Below, piece after piece: positions 53,474 to 62,388 of a stretch of DNA of 64,000 nt. The notes beneath the pieces were generated by a model. It did not search any database and was not told the origin of the DNA. It worked only from the letters and a program-made list of their open reading frames with translations. Location: positions 1,735,001 to 1,799,000 of the forward strand of contig NZ_BIFR01000001.1 of NCBI RefSeq assembly GCF_003967535.1. The letters run 5' to 3'. The stretch comes from Tengunoibacter tsumagoiensis (GTDB lineage: Bacteria; Chloroflexota; Ktedonobacteria; Ktedonobacterales; Ktedonobacteraceae). The stretch's first letter is position 1, and each line of letters starts with the position of its first letter. The translations under genes and the position numbers were made by a program.

Positions 53474-55084
53474 ATGAGCTATTTCGATATTTTGCGCGCC
53501 CCTGATCTTGTCAACGTCCAGAGAGAGGATGGCTGGTCTGCTCTTACTCAAGCGCCCAATGAGAGTTGGCAGGCCAGTGGTCTGGAGGTGAGAATCGTGC
53601 CGCAGGGGAATGAGCGGCATATCTATCTCCAGGCACCAGATAAAGCCATTAAGAGAATCGGACTACGCTGGCAGATGGCGATCCCATCTGGCTTTACCTA
53701 TTTAGGTGATCATTGGGAGCGTGGTTATGGAGATATGAGCTGGCGTTCAATGGCTGATGAGCGTATTATGCCCTGGTACTTTTTAGCCTCCAGGGATGAT
53801 CATACATACGGATATGGTGTCAAAACGGGAGCGAATGCTTTTTGTTTCTGGCAGATCGATGCGCAGGGGATTAGTCTGTGGATCGACGTTCGGAATGGTG
53901 GAAACGGAGTACGGCTAGGTGGGCGCGAGCTATTGGCGGCACAGATTGTTACCCACGCAGGAGAGCAGGGCGAGAGAGCTTTTCAGGTGGCACAGGCTTT
54001 TTGTCGCCTGCTCTGCCCGAATCCCATTGTGCCCAAACAGCCAGTCTATGGCGGGAACAATTGGTATTATGCATACGGAAACAGTTCTCATCAAGAGATT
54101 CTGGATGACTCTAAATTGATTGCAGCACTGGCCCCTGAGAGCGAGAATCGCCCCTTTATGGTCATTGATGATGGCTGGCAGATAAGTAATTTCGGTCAGT
54201 TTAATGGTGGCCCCTGGCGCTTTGGGAATGCTCACTTCCCTGATATGGGCCGTTTAGCGCAAGAGATGAAGGACCTGGGGACGCGGCCAGGTATCTGGAT
54301 GCGACCGTTGCTGACCTCGGAGAAACTACCAGAGTCCTGGTATCTCCCAGAGGCAGGTCGTTATGCCTATACCACCCCTGGAGTCATGCTTGATCCCAGT
54401 CAACCAGCGGTTCTTGAGCAGGTGAGACAGGATATCCAGGGTCTGGTCGATTGGGGGTATGAACTGATCAAACATGATTTTAGTACCTACGATATTTTTG
54501 GTCGGTGGGGCTTTGAAATGAAAACGCGGCTCACTGTGCCAGGGTGGTCCTTTGCTGATACAAGTAAGACCACCGCCGAAATTATCCTGGAGTTTTATCG
54601 AACCATTGCTCGGGCGGCAGGTGATGCTCTGGTGATTGGTTGTAATACGGTTGGACATCTGGCCGCAGGCATCTTTGCTATTCAACGTACAGGCGATGAT
54701 ACCAGTGGACGTGATTGGGAGCGGACGCGTAAGATGGGCATCAACACGCTGGCCTTCCGTATGCCGCAGCAAGGAACCTTTTTTGCCGTCGATGCCGACT
54801 GTGTTGGGCTGACACAACAGGTTCCCTGGTCCTTGAATGAGCAGTGGCTCGATCTTCTGGCGCGAAGTGGGACACCATTATTTGTCTCAGCAGCCCCGGA
54901 TGCTATCGGTCCAATGCAAGAGAAGGCTTTGCGCAATGCTTTTCTGATCGCCTCTCAGCAGCGGCCTCCGATCGAGCCTCTGGACTGGCAAGAGAACACT
55001 ACACCTGCCTATTGGAGCATTGATGGGGAGCACGTACAGTACAAATGGTACGCACCGGAAGGTGTTCAATATCCCTTTGAATAG
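53474..55084 (+). CDS. GH-D clan glycosidase, GH36-like (alpha-galactosidase type)
   Basis: 536 aa, no signal peptide, so probably cytosolic. An N-terminal beta domain (about 1-190) is followed by a TIM barrel: FMVIDDGWQIS, GTRPGIWMRPLL, then YELIKHDFSTYD with the nucleophile Asp335 and QRTGDDTSGRDW with the likely acid/base Asp408 or Asp409. The usual C-terminal beta domain is short. It reads as GH36-like, probably an alpha-galactosidase or a raffinose-type enzyme; related subfamilies act on other alpha-linked sugars, so the substrate is unproven. It has its own ribosome site (GAAGAGG) and no sugar-transport neighbours. Array C begins 70 bp downstream. Confidence 0.85.
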   Translation: MSYFDILRAPDLVNVQREDGWSALTQAPNESWQASGLEVRIVPQGNERHIYLQAPDKAIKRIGLRWQMAIPSGFTYLGDHWERGYGDMSWRSMADERIMPWYFLASRDDHTYGYGVKTGANAFCFWQIDAQGISLWIDVRNGGNGVRLGGRELLAAQIVTHAGEQGERAFQVAQAFCRLLCPNPIVPKQPVYGGNNWYYAYGNSSHQEILDDSKLIAALAPESENRPFMVIDDGWQISNFGQFNGGPWRFGNAHFPDMGRLAQEMKDLGTRPGIWMRPLLTSEKLPESWYLPEAGRYAYTTPGVMLDPSQPAVLEQVRQDIQGLVDWGYELIKHDFSTYDIFGRWGFEMKTRLTVPGWSFADTSKTTAEIILEFYRTIARAAGDALVIGCNTVGHLAAGIFAIQRTGDDTSGRDWERTRKMGINTLAFRMPQQGTFFAVDADCVGLTQQVPWSLNEQWLDLLARSGTPLFVSAAPDAIGPMQEKALRNAFLIASQQRPPIEPLDWQENTTPAYWSIDGEHVQYKWYAPEGVQYPFE

Positions 55085-55154
55085 CTGCTCTGATCAACGT
55101 GTGTGCCCTCTCTCACACTCACTGATGTAAGAAAATACACATCATGCACTTCCA

Positions 55155-55916
55155 AGTAGGGAAAGTCGCTTGTTTCTTTCCTGTGTTCGGGATCCGCTCT
55201 GTGAGCCCCTCCATAGCTCAACGGGAAACTGGAAATGGGGAAGGATGTTATGGGGGGGCTGGCATGGTGGAGCTGCACGATTTGGAAGGAGACAAGCGAC
55301 CTTCCCTACTTGTATTGTTGTATCTTACTCTATTTCACACGTAAAAAGCTGTTAAGTAGGGAAAGTTGCTTGTCTCTTTCCACTGTTCCCCCTTCGCTGT
55401 GTGAGCCCCTCCATAGCTCAACGGGAAACTGGAAATGGGGAAGGATGTTATGGGGGGGCTGGCATGGTGGAGCTGCACGATTTGGAAGGAGACAAGCGAC
55501 CTTCCCTACTTGTATTGTTGTATCTTACTCTATTTCGCGCGTAAAAAGCTTTCAAGTAGGGAAAGTCGCTTGTCTCTTTCCACTGTTCCCCCTCCGCTCT
55601 GTGAGCTCCTCCATAGCTCGAGTGGACAATGGACAATGGGAAAGGATGTTATGGAGGGGCTGGCATGGCGGAACGGGAAATTTAGGAAGGAGACAAGCGA
55701 CCTTCCCTACTTGTATTGTTGTATCTTGCTCTATTTCACACGTAAAAAGCTGTCAAGTAGGGAAAGTAGCTTGTCTCTTTCCTGTGTTCCCCCTCCGCTG
55801 TGTGAGCGCCTCCATAGCTCGAGTGGACAATGGACAATGGGGAAGGATGTTATGGAGGGGCTGGCATGGCGGAACGGGAAATTTAGGAAGAAGACAAGCA
55901 ACCTTCTCTACTGTAT
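55155..55916. repeat. Long-palindrome array C (4 units, 200-bp period)
   Basis: Units start at 55155, 55355, 55555 and 55756 (AGTAGGG), a very regular period of 200, 200 and 201 bp. Outer arms and inner arms match arrays A and B. Linkers are specific to this array (TGTTGTATCTTACTC then CGTAAAAAGCT). Units 1 and 2 share one apical loop (GGGAAACTGGAAATGGGG) and units 3 and 4 another (GAGTGGACAATGGACAATGG, also in array B unit 2), which shows exchange between arrays. A 227-codon ORF runs through it but is a by-product of the repeat. Confidence 0.92.
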
Positions 55917-55983
55917 AGGAGGGGTCTTTGCGTGATGGGGATCCTGATACAGAGTCAGGATTCCCCACATGCTGGCCCGGGCA

Positions 55984-56391
55984 TTAACTATGAGAGTGTT
56001 GATGCTCGTGATCATGGTCATGATCGTGTTCATGTTCTTTGCACTCATGATAGCTTCTGCGGAAGCCTTTATCGTAGCCATCGCCATAGCCACGTTCGTA
56101 CTTGCTTTCTTTAAAGTGCTTATGCTTATGGCCCTCTTCGCCCTTCTTCATATGACAATATTCCCATCCATCGTGGTAGCCTTCCCGGTACCCATCCCGA
56201 TAGCCTTCCCGATATTTCTCCTCATCCTCGTTGTTGGCAATTGAATGCGTCTGTTGGATTGCGAGAGAGTGCGTTGTCGCTGATGAGCTATGTGTGGTTG
56301 CACTGGCATGAGCAGTCGTAGTCACAGTCACAACAGTGAGGGCACACCAGAGAGCAAGACCCAGTACTTTGAGATAGAAATGGTGGCGCAT
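55984..56391 (-). CDS. Exported His-rich protein with YxxGYxxG repeats
   Basis: 135 aa from ATG 56391 (AAAGGA 7 nt upstream). Signal peptide 1-29 ends AHA-S. A Thr/Ser/His linker follows, then two clusters of the repeat YREGYRDGYREGYHDG and YERGYGDGYDKGF, and a C-terminal tail EHDHDHDHEHQHSHS. The tail and the HKHKH stretch could bind zinc, nickel or copper; the tyrosine-glycine repeats resemble structural or surface proteins. No enzyme motif. It stands alone, minus strand. A near copy of the YtrA-type operator lies ~254 bp upstream of its start. Confidence 0.7.
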   Translation of the reverse strand: MRHHFYLKVLGLALWCALTVVTVTTTAHASATTHSSSATTHSLAIQQTHSIANNEDEEKYREGYRDGYREGYHDGWEYCHMKKGEEGHKHKHFKESKYERGYGDGYDKGFRRSYHECKEHEHDHDHDHEHQHSHS

Positions 56392-56644
56392 AAGCGTTCC
56401 TTTCTTGCTACCTGAATAGCAAGCTCGACAAGACCACATCTTTAGAATGCTCTAGCTTGTTTACTGAACGCCGGCAGTTCAGCCGCAAGATAAGCGAAGC
56501 TTTTCGTTGCGTATGCACTGAAGTCTTACCATAGGGATAAGAGGGATGTCAATTGGAGCCTCTCTCCCATTCCTCTCGGATACAGGTCGAAGTCTCTGAA
56601 AGGGATGCAGAGCATAAAGCTCTGCATATTCCTGTGGTGAAAGA

Positions 56645-56662
56645 TTTGCAATTTGTTATATT
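56645..56662. promoter_or_regulatory. Second copy of the YtrA-type operator core
   Basis: TTTGCAATTTGTTATATT matches 17 of 18 bases of the operator core at 58242-58259, in the same orientation. It lies between the DUF1648-type gene and the His-rich gene, so it may bring the latter under the same repressor. Confidence 0.5.
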
Positions 56663-56687
56663 TAATCTGATAATGCCCCGTATGAAA

Positions 56688-57788
56688 TTATCGAAGGATG
56701 AGTGGCAGGAAAGTGATCACAAGCATAAACACAACAAAGAGAAAGATCAGTAGTCTGGCCTGTGGATGTCCAAAGTTGAGAGTCCAGCCGATGCCAAAGC
56801 GTTTGGGAACCATAAGTGAAGGGTCATCTGGATTAACATAGAAGAGCCCGGCCTGCCAATAGCGATCATCATCGCGCAAGACATAGCCATTATTGGCGAC
56901 ATGGGGCAGATTGCGTGTACGCTGTGCTGCAACCGTTGCCGCAATGGCAATGAGCAAGATAGGGCAGAGCGTTATAAGGAATATCAGCAGGGTTATCAGC
57001 GTATTGGCGGGCAGCAACTGCCAGGTCATGAATGCAGCAATCAGGAGGCCAGCATTAACAAAGCCACCAGTCAGGAGGAGAACTGCGCTCCAGAGCTGGC
57101 CTTGATCCTGTTGGCGAGCCTTATCGGCCACAGGGTTGATAGGATTAAGCGCCTGACGCGAACCTGGAATGAACCAGGCAACCAGGGCAAAAAAGCTTGT
57201 TAACACCGTTGCGAGGAGCGGAAGATAGAAGGCTCCGGGCCATTTCGGTGTCCAGGCATTAGCCTCTCCAGCAGCGTTAAAATGCGTTGGAATAGTTGCG
57301 GGTAGCTCAGGATAGCGTGCTATGCCTATGCTAAACATGAGCAATAAAAGCACCAGAGAAGGGAGTAGCCAGAGCCAGAAGTATGGCCGCTGAACATGTG
57401 GCTCAGTATCTGCTACCACTGCTTGACGGAGGCCCGCATACCAATTCTCCTGCGCTTTTACCAGTGCCAGACGGCGATGAGCCCGATAATAATTGAAGCT
57501 CGATAAAGCTACCAGCACCAGAATGCTACCAGTGCCAATCCAGAAGAATGATGTAAAGATTCCAACTAAAGTGCTCAAGAGTGCAAGCAGCACGGCGCTG
57601 ATGAGGAGACCGCGCCGATACATGCTGTGTGTGGCATAAATGGCTGGATCTTGTTCTCGTTCTGGTGGAACCCGTACACCGAAAGGAAGATCGGTAGGCA
57701 TCCAGGATGGCATAAGCCAGAACAGAACGAGAATGAGACAGAACAACAGAATAGGTAGAACATATTCGATAACCATCGTATTACTCAT
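56688..57788 (-). CDS. DUF1648/DUF5808-like membrane protein
   Basis: 366 aa from ATG 57788 (MSNTMVIEY), which overlaps the stop of the GntR gene; ATG 57776 is an alternative. About seven or eight membrane helices. The segment PELPATIPTHFNAAGEANAWTPK is the DUF1648 signature, and the C-terminal RYWQAGLFYVNPDDPSLMVPKRFGIGWTLN resembles the DUF5808 domain. Such proteins are linked in Firmicutes to SdpI-type immunity and to YtrA-type repressors. The role here is inferred only from the pairing: a membrane-stress or bacteriocin-immunity protein under its own repressor. Confidence 0.85.
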   Translation of the reverse strand: MSNTMVIEYVLPILLFCLILVLFWLMPSWMPTDLPFGVRVPPEREQDPAIYATHSMYRRGLLISAVLLALLSTLVGIFTSFFWIGTGSILVLVALSSFNYYRAHRRLALVKAQENWYAGLRQAVVADTEPHVQRPYFWLWLLPSLVLLLLMFSIGIARYPELPATIPTHFNAAGEANAWTPKWPGAFYLPLLATVLTSFFALVAWFIPGSRQALNPINPVADKARQQDQGQLWSAVLLLTGGFVNAGLLIAAFMTWQLLPANTLITLLIFLITLCPILLIAIAATVAAQRTRNLPHVANNGYVLRDDDRYWQAGLFYVNPDDPSLMVPKRFGIGWTLNFGHPQARLLIFLFVVFMLVITFLPLILR

Positions 57789-58182
57789 CCTTCTCAAAGA
57801 CGTGCGTCCCGTATGCACGTTGCTTAACTAGCTCTGCGAGAAGTGTGCGGCATCGCTCCATGATGTCTGCGGACGGAATCTGGTGTGCAACAGCCTCAGC
57901 CAGCAAGTTGCTCAGATTGTCGTCCCAAGCTTCGGGCAGGGTGGGCTGAATCTTAATCACAGCCCCTATCTTTGGTTTTAGTTCGATCAAGCCCTCTTGT
58001 TGTAAGAGCTCATAGGCTTTATTCACTGTATGAAGATTAATGCCGAAATCGGCGGCCAATTGTCGAATTGGAGGTAAATTACTTCCAGCCTGCAATTGAC
58101 CAGAGGCAATTCCTCGGACAATCTGATCGCGAATCTGTTGGTAGAGCGGTTTTGCGCTATCCATTTCGATCAGTAAGAGCAT
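57781..58182 (-). CDS. GntR-family repressor, YtrA subfamily
   Basis: 133 aa from ATG 58182 with AAAGGA upstream. The N-terminal winged helix (about 10-75) has PLYQQIRDQIVRGIASGQLQ, LPPIRQLAADFGINLHTVNKAYELL and LIELKPKIGAVI. The ~50-residue C-terminal helical part is short, typical of YtrA regulators, which lack a large effector domain. It is translationally coupled to the DUF1648 gene (ATGAGTAA overlap). A perfect dyad GCAATAT-GTT-ATATTGC lies ~63 bp upstream, the expected autoregulatory site. Confidence 0.92.
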   Translation of the reverse strand: MLLLIEMDSAKPLYQQIRDQIVRGIASGQLQAGSNLPPIRQLAADFGINLHTVNKAYELLQQEGLIELKPKIGAVIKIQPTLPEAWDDNLSNLLAEAVAHQIPSADIMERCRTLLAELVKQRAYGTHVFEKDE

Positions 58183-58241
58183 TGATGATCCTTTCTTCCA
58201 GCCTCTTTGTTCTACTTTGAATATAACACAGAGATCGCTAA

Positions 58242-58261
58242 TTTGCAATATGTTATATTGC
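58242..58261. promoter_or_regulatory. Predicted operator of the YtrA-type repressor
   Basis: GCAATAT (58245-58251), GTT, ATATTGC (58255-58261) form a perfect dyad upstream of the GntR/DUF1648 operon. The core with flanking TTT (58242-58259) recurs once at 56645-56662. Confidence 0.65.
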
Positions 58262-58447
58262 TAAAGCAACCATCTACCAGGGCAATGTTTCTGTTTGAAA
58301 AGGTCATCTGTGATTGAGCACAGTAGATTCCCCTACTATCTTTGCCCGGCAGCTATTGGTGCGTCGTAAAGAGGCAGGCTGCTGTGCAGAGATAATAGGG
58401 GGATCTGGTCCAGAAACACCCTTATGAGAGGTGAGTATGCGAAATGA

Positions 58448-60073
58448 TCAGTCCTGATTTTCTGGTATGGGTAGTGGCATCGTCAACCAGTCTGGTGAAG
58501 AGATAGTTGAATGGGATCGTGCTCTCTGTTCCTCGGACCGGCCAGGATATGGAAGAGGCGTTGTTATATAAGGTGACTGAACGGGCTGTTGACCATAAGC
58601 GGCCAGATGTGCCGTTGAATACCCATGTCCCGAGATCTGGGCATGTGAATGGCTTGTGGGCTGACCAGGCTGTCCATGTGCGGAAGGGGAGCCCTGAGTC
58701 GGTATGCGCGTTCCTGAAGCAGGATACTGATAGGCTGGTATCTGCTGAGATGTGGTATAGCCATGATTGGATGAATATGCCTGCTGTCCCCCAGTTAAAG
58801 GGCCAGTGGTGCCAGGAGATGAAAGAGGCCCACTGGTGGGTTGACGGAGCTGCTGGACCATCTCTTCAAGACGTTGATTTGTGGCTTGATGAACGCTCTC
58901 AACCTTATCGGTGCGAGGCAACGCCTCTTGTGTTGAGCGAGGTTGGATATAATTACCCACGAGCTCAATAATGAGAGGATCAAGAAGCGGACTATTACTT
59001 TTGCCAATCAGGAATGGCTGTTGTTGTGCTTTCGCTTTGCGAGCAAGGGAGGTTAAACGGAGCACCTCGTGATGCGTAACGCTCAAAGCATATTCCAATT
59101 GATTGGCTCGTTGAAGGCGTGGGCCCATTTTCTGCCACTCTATCTCCGCCTGTTGTGCCTGTTGAAAGCGTACTAACAGCGTATTAAACGAGACTGCAAG
59201 GCTGCGAAGTTGAGCATTATAAGAGAGTGGAGCTCGAACCGAGAGATCACTTGTAACTGCTCGATGAAAGAGATCTACCAGTTGTTGTAGACCCCCTTCA
59301 AGTTGCCGTTTCTCTTCATTGATAACATGGTACTGCTTTACCAATTCCTGTTGAAGCGAAGCAACATCCTCCGCGTGCCTGGCGCGAGCCCGGGCACGTT
59401 TCAGACTCTGGACCCAGAAATAGCCAACGCAAGCCACCACGATCTGGAGCAGAATCGGGCGAGCATAAATCTCCACCCGTGACAGAAGTGGGATCATAGT
59501 CAGATTGGCGGCCGAATGTTGTAGCGTCAGATCTGCGGCAATAAAGGCACTATTGAGCGCAGCGATAGTGAAAATACTGGAGAGCGGCAATAGTACAAGA
59601 GCAGCCAGCTCGCTTAAGATCAGAAGATCATAGATCCCCAATGCGGAGCCTGTCAGATCTCCAGACAAGAGGAGGCTTCCAGCAATGAGTAACTCAATTC
59701 CAGTCACCACAAGAATACCAGCCGTTGTTGTGTTGCCGCGCTGATTAAAGATCAGGCCGATACAAAGGCTGGCCAATTGCAGGCTGAATAATGGTAGCAG
59801 GTAATATTGTTGTAAGAGGGCACAGCTTGCTCCAAGCACGATAGTCAGAATGGCCAGCAGCAGAATCACAACGCTTGTGTGGCGGCTCTGGCGCAAGCGC
59901 TCTTGTTGGGCGCGATCTGGATCGGGTAATGAGATAGCAGGAGTGGTCAAGGCATACCATCGTTCACGAAGATTTTTTTGTTTATTGGTCGATAGATGCT
60001 GGAGAGCTTGTGGTGGCCAGGGATCGTGTTTACCGCCATCTTCGTCAGTAGGCCCAAAGGAAAACTTATTCAT
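58448..60073 (-). CDS. Membrane protein with HAMP-like tail and Pro/Gln/Ser-rich C-terminus
   Basis: 541 aa. About six membrane helices (60-205) are followed by a long helix bundle: LKRARARARHAEDVASLQQE, then a HAMP-like element (VTSDLSVRAPLSYNAQLRSL, FNTLLVRFQQAQ) as in the 28.0-kb protein. The last ~150 residues are low-complexity Gln/Pro/Ser/Gly (YPASGTRIPTQGSPSAHGQ), probably disordered. GGGAG lies 9 nt before the ATG. There is no catalytic domain. The shared order with the 28.0-kb gene indicates paralogues that differ in tail. Confidence 0.82.
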   Translation of the reverse strand: MNKFSFGPTDEDGGKHDPWPPQALQHLSTNKQKNLRERWYALTTPAISLPDPDRAQQERLRQSRHTSVVILLLAILTIVLGASCALLQQYYLLPLFSLQLASLCIGLIFNQRGNTTTAGILVVTGIELLIAGSLLLSGDLTGSALGIYDLLILSELAALVLLPLSSIFTIAALNSAFIAADLTLQHSAANLTMIPLLSRVEIYARPILLQIVVACVGYFWVQSLKRARARARHAEDVASLQQELVKQYHVINEEKRQLEGGLQQLVDLFHRAVTSDLSVRAPLSYNAQLRSLAVSFNTLLVRFQQAQQAEIEWQKMGPRLQRANQLEYALSVTHHEVLRLTSLARKAKAQQQPFLIGKSNSPLLDPLIIELVGNYIQPRSTQEALPRTDKVESVHQATNQRLEEMVQQLRQPTSGPLSSPGTTGPLTGGQQAYSSNHGYTTSQQIPAYQYPASGTRIPTQGSPSAHGQPGQPTSHSHAQISGHGYSTAHLAAYGQQPVQSPYITTPLPYPGRSEEQRARSHSTISSPDWLTMPLPIPENQD

Positions 60074-60464
60074 CTAATTCACTCCCACATTCCAGTGAAG
60101 GCGCACAACGTGTTTGAACTGTCTACTACCACTACTTTTACATTCCCCTCTCTGCTGATTGCTCTATTTGAAAAATAGTATGTTCTGGTAATGTAATCGC
60201 AGCAGTATATATCCACCTCATACTAATACATTATTTGAAAATTGTCGAGTGTATCTATGAGCTCTCTCAAATTTGTGAGTATTTTCTTGTAGACATTAGG
60301 AAGCATGCAAGATCTTTGTATGAGATCTTTGTATAGGAGAGTTCTGGCTGATATGGTATAGTTTTGTAAGGTCAACAGTTCTCCGAAGTGGAGATCTTCT
60401 TCCTCTGCTGTGGATGGAATGAACAGGAAGAAGAGCGGAGAAATAGTTCAACGAGGTAAACAAC
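60074..60464. other. Divergent AT-rich region with direct repeats
   Basis: About 390 bp between the HAMP-like gene and the MFS exporter. It is AT-rich up to 60300. The exporter control region is annotated separately; I see no gene. Confidence 0.5.
60311..60362 (+). promoter_or_regulatory. Direct repeats and extended -10 before the MFS exporter
   Basis: GATCTTTGTAT occurs at 60311-60321 and 60324-60334 (13-bp period), followed by an extended -10 TGG-TATAGT (60354-60362). No good -35 is seen, so an activator binding the repeats could be needed. Confidence 0.5.
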
Positions 60465-61802
60465 GTGAGTCTTTTCGACAAAGATACGCTGGAGACTGAG
60501 GTCAGTGCTTCGGCGGTATCACCTCCTGTGACGGAGCCGGTAGTAGCCACTCATGACCCCTATTTTGCATTACGTTTTCGTGATTTTCGTCTGTTAATTA
60601 GTGGAAACTTTATCTCTTCGATAGGTACAAGGATGTTGGAGGTAGCATTGGGGTGGGACCTCTACGAGCGTACGGGGTCAGCTCTTGTGCTAGGAGGCAT
60701 TGGCCTTGTCTTAGTTATTCCAGTATTTCTCTTTTCGCTCCCTGCTGGTCATGTAGCTGATCGATATAATCGTAAACGAATTATTCAATGTGGTCAATTA
60801 CTATCAGTTCTTGCTATTCTGGGCCTGGCCTTGCTCGCATATGGTCATGGTTCGATCTTTTTAATGTATGGTTGTCTCTTCTTAATGGGAGTTGCAAATG
60901 CCTTTGATGGTCCAGCTAGCTCAGCGTTGACATCACAGATCATTCCAGAAGAGGCATTTGAGAATGCATCTACCTGGAGTAGTAGTTCCTGGCAATTGGC
61001 CTCAGTGATGGGTCCTGGTCTAGGTGGAATTATTATCGCTCTTTTTCATAGTGCGGGTCTGGTCTATATTATAGACACAATAGCGGCCTTATTCTTTCTG
61101 ATTTTGATCAGCCTCTTGCAGATGAGATATCAACATAAGGTAGTGCCGAAGAGCGAGGGGACGACCTGGCAGTCAATCGTCGAAGGTCTAAGCTTTTTGC
61201 GCAAGACCCGGGTGATTCTTGCGGCCATTACACTGGATATGTTTGCCGTTCTGCTAGGTGGGGCGACTACATTGTTGCCAATCTATGCTAAAGATATTCT
61301 GCATGTGGGGCCGACCGGGCTGGGGTTGCTACGAGCTGCGCCTTCGGTAGGAGCGGTCTGCGTGGCTTTGTTACTGGCGCATCGACCACCATTTAAGCAT
61401 GCTGGACGTACTTTGTTGCTGTCGGTGGCAGGTTTTGGCATTGCAACCATTATCTTTGGTTTCTCGCAATGGTTCTGGCTCTCAATCGCGATGCTGTTCT
61501 GTCTTGGTGGTCTGGATAACATCAGCGTAGTCATTCGTGGAACCTTATTGCTCATGAGAACACCAGATGAGATGCGTGGCCGCGTCTCAGCTGTCAATTC
61601 ACTCTTTATTGGAGCCTCCAATGAACTGGGTGGCTTTGAATCGGGTCTGACAGCTCAGCTCTTAGGTCCGATGTTTTCAGTGGTTGGTGGAGGAATTGGT
61701 ACGATCATCGTTGTCCTTGCTGTCGCATTGCTCTGGCCAGAGATGCGCCGCCTGGGCACGTTACGTCAAGAGAAACCAGAGGCTATAGCGCCGGTAGAAT
61801 GA
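60465..61802 (+). CDS. MFS exporter, EntS/MFS_3-like
   Basis: 445 aa from GTG 60465 with GAGG upstream. Twelve membrane helices in two halves. The loop 2-3 motif GHVADRYNRKRIIQCGQLL and the second-half loop near LLMRTPDEMRGRVSAVNSLFIG are typical of MFS_3 exporters related to EntS. Helix 5 has GPGLGGIIIALFHSAG. Substrate unknown; relatives export siderophores or drugs. The N-terminal 40 residues are Ser/Thr/Pro-rich and cytosolic. It converges with the DUF4126-like gene. Confidence 0.9.
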   Translation: MSLFDKDTLETEVSASAVSPPVTEPVVATHDPYFALRFRDFRLLISGNFISSIGTRMLEVALGWDLYERTGSALVLGGIGLVLVIPVFLFSLPAGHVADRYNRKRIIQCGQLLSVLAILGLALLAYGHGSIFLMYGCLFLMGVANAFDGPASSALTSQIIPEEAFENASTWSSSSWQLASVMGPGLGGIIIALFHSAGLVYIIDTIAALFFLILISLLQMRYQHKVVPKSEGTTWQSIVEGLSFLRKTRVILAAITLDMFAVLLGGATTLLPIYAKDILHVGPTGLGLLRAAPSVGAVCVALLLAHRPPFKHAGRTLLLSVAGFGIATIIFGFSQWFWLSIAMLFCLGGLDNISVVIRGTLLLMRTPDEMRGRVSAVNSLFIGASNELGGFESGLTAQLLGPMFSVVGGGIGTIIVVLAVALLWPEMRRLGTLRQEKPEAIAPVE

Positions 61803-61833
61803 ACCATCCAGCCGACGCTTATACATCATTTTT

Positions 61834-61877
61834 GTGAGAATGCTGTCATCGCTAGAGTGCGTTGGCAGCATTCTCAC
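61834..61877. terminator. Terminator hairpin between the exporter and DUF4126-like genes
   Basis: GTGAGAATGCTGTCA (61834-61848) pairs with TGGCAGCATTCTCAC (61863-61877), one wobble. The minus-strand stop codon falls in the loop, and the plus-strand side continues TATTTGTTAC. It serves both convergent genes. Confidence 0.75.
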
Positions 61878-62388
61878 TATTTGTTACAGCACACGTTCCA
61901 AGTGAGTATGCAGCTGCATCTTCAATAGCTGCCCAGAAGATATCTGGAATCTCGGTGAAAGATGGCATAAACGAGCGATAGGCGCTCCCTGCGATCGAGC
62001 CAATAGCTGCGCCCAGAGCACCCCGGACCGCTCCAATGACTGGTGATTGATGTGCCCGCTGGCAGAGAAAAGCGCCAGCGATTGCCCCTATTATCAATCG
62101 GCCAACCAGTGGCCCGGTTTTGAGTCTGCTGGGAGTAGTGGGGAGTTTATCGCCAATCACTTCACCGATGGCCAGGACCATCGTCAATGTTTTCAATCTG
62201 GGATTTGGGAGTTTCTCTTCAGAGCGAGCCAGCAATGCCAGAGGCAGCATTGATCGCAGACCTGTGGTCAGACCAAGAAGAGATGCTTTGCGATACACAT
62301 CGAGCCCTGCCTCATTCTGTGGGTTCAGCAGACGATCAACAGTCTCGCTTAACGTAGTATTTGTCATATCTCTGTAGAGAGCAGTCAT
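61852..62388 (-). CDS. DUF4126-like small membrane protein
   Basis: 178 aa from ATG 62388 (MTALYRDM), preceded by AAAGGTG. It is rich in small residues with about four weak membrane helices: KASLLGLTTGLRSMLPLALL, GPLVGRLIIGAIAGAFLCQ and GALGAAIGSIAGSAYRSFM. The G-LRS-LPL pattern near the N-terminus and the AIGEVIGDKLP segment fit DUF4126-type proteins, whose function is unknown. A longer reading to 62517 has no ribosome site. Confidence 0.75.
   Translation of the reverse strand: MTALYRDMTNTTLSETVDRLLNPQNEAGLDVYRKASLLGLTTGLRSMLPLALLARSEEKLPNPRLKTLTMVLAIGEVIGDKLPTTPSRLKTGPLVGRLIIGAIAGAFLCQRAHQSPVIGAVRGALGAAIGSIAGSAYRSFMPSFTEIPDIFWAAIEDAAAYSLGTCAVTNSENAANAL

Noticed and set aside
55235-55918. 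227-codon ORF through palindrome array C
   Set aside because: It repeats the same ~65-residue phrase in step with the 200-bp DNA unit; similar short frames occur in arrays A and B in other frames, so it follows from the repeat and is not a gene.
58507-58971. 154-codon plus-strand ORF opposite the 58.4-kb membrane protein gene
   Set aside because: It mirrors the low-complexity Pro/Gln/Ser tail of the gene on the other strand and shows no protein family.
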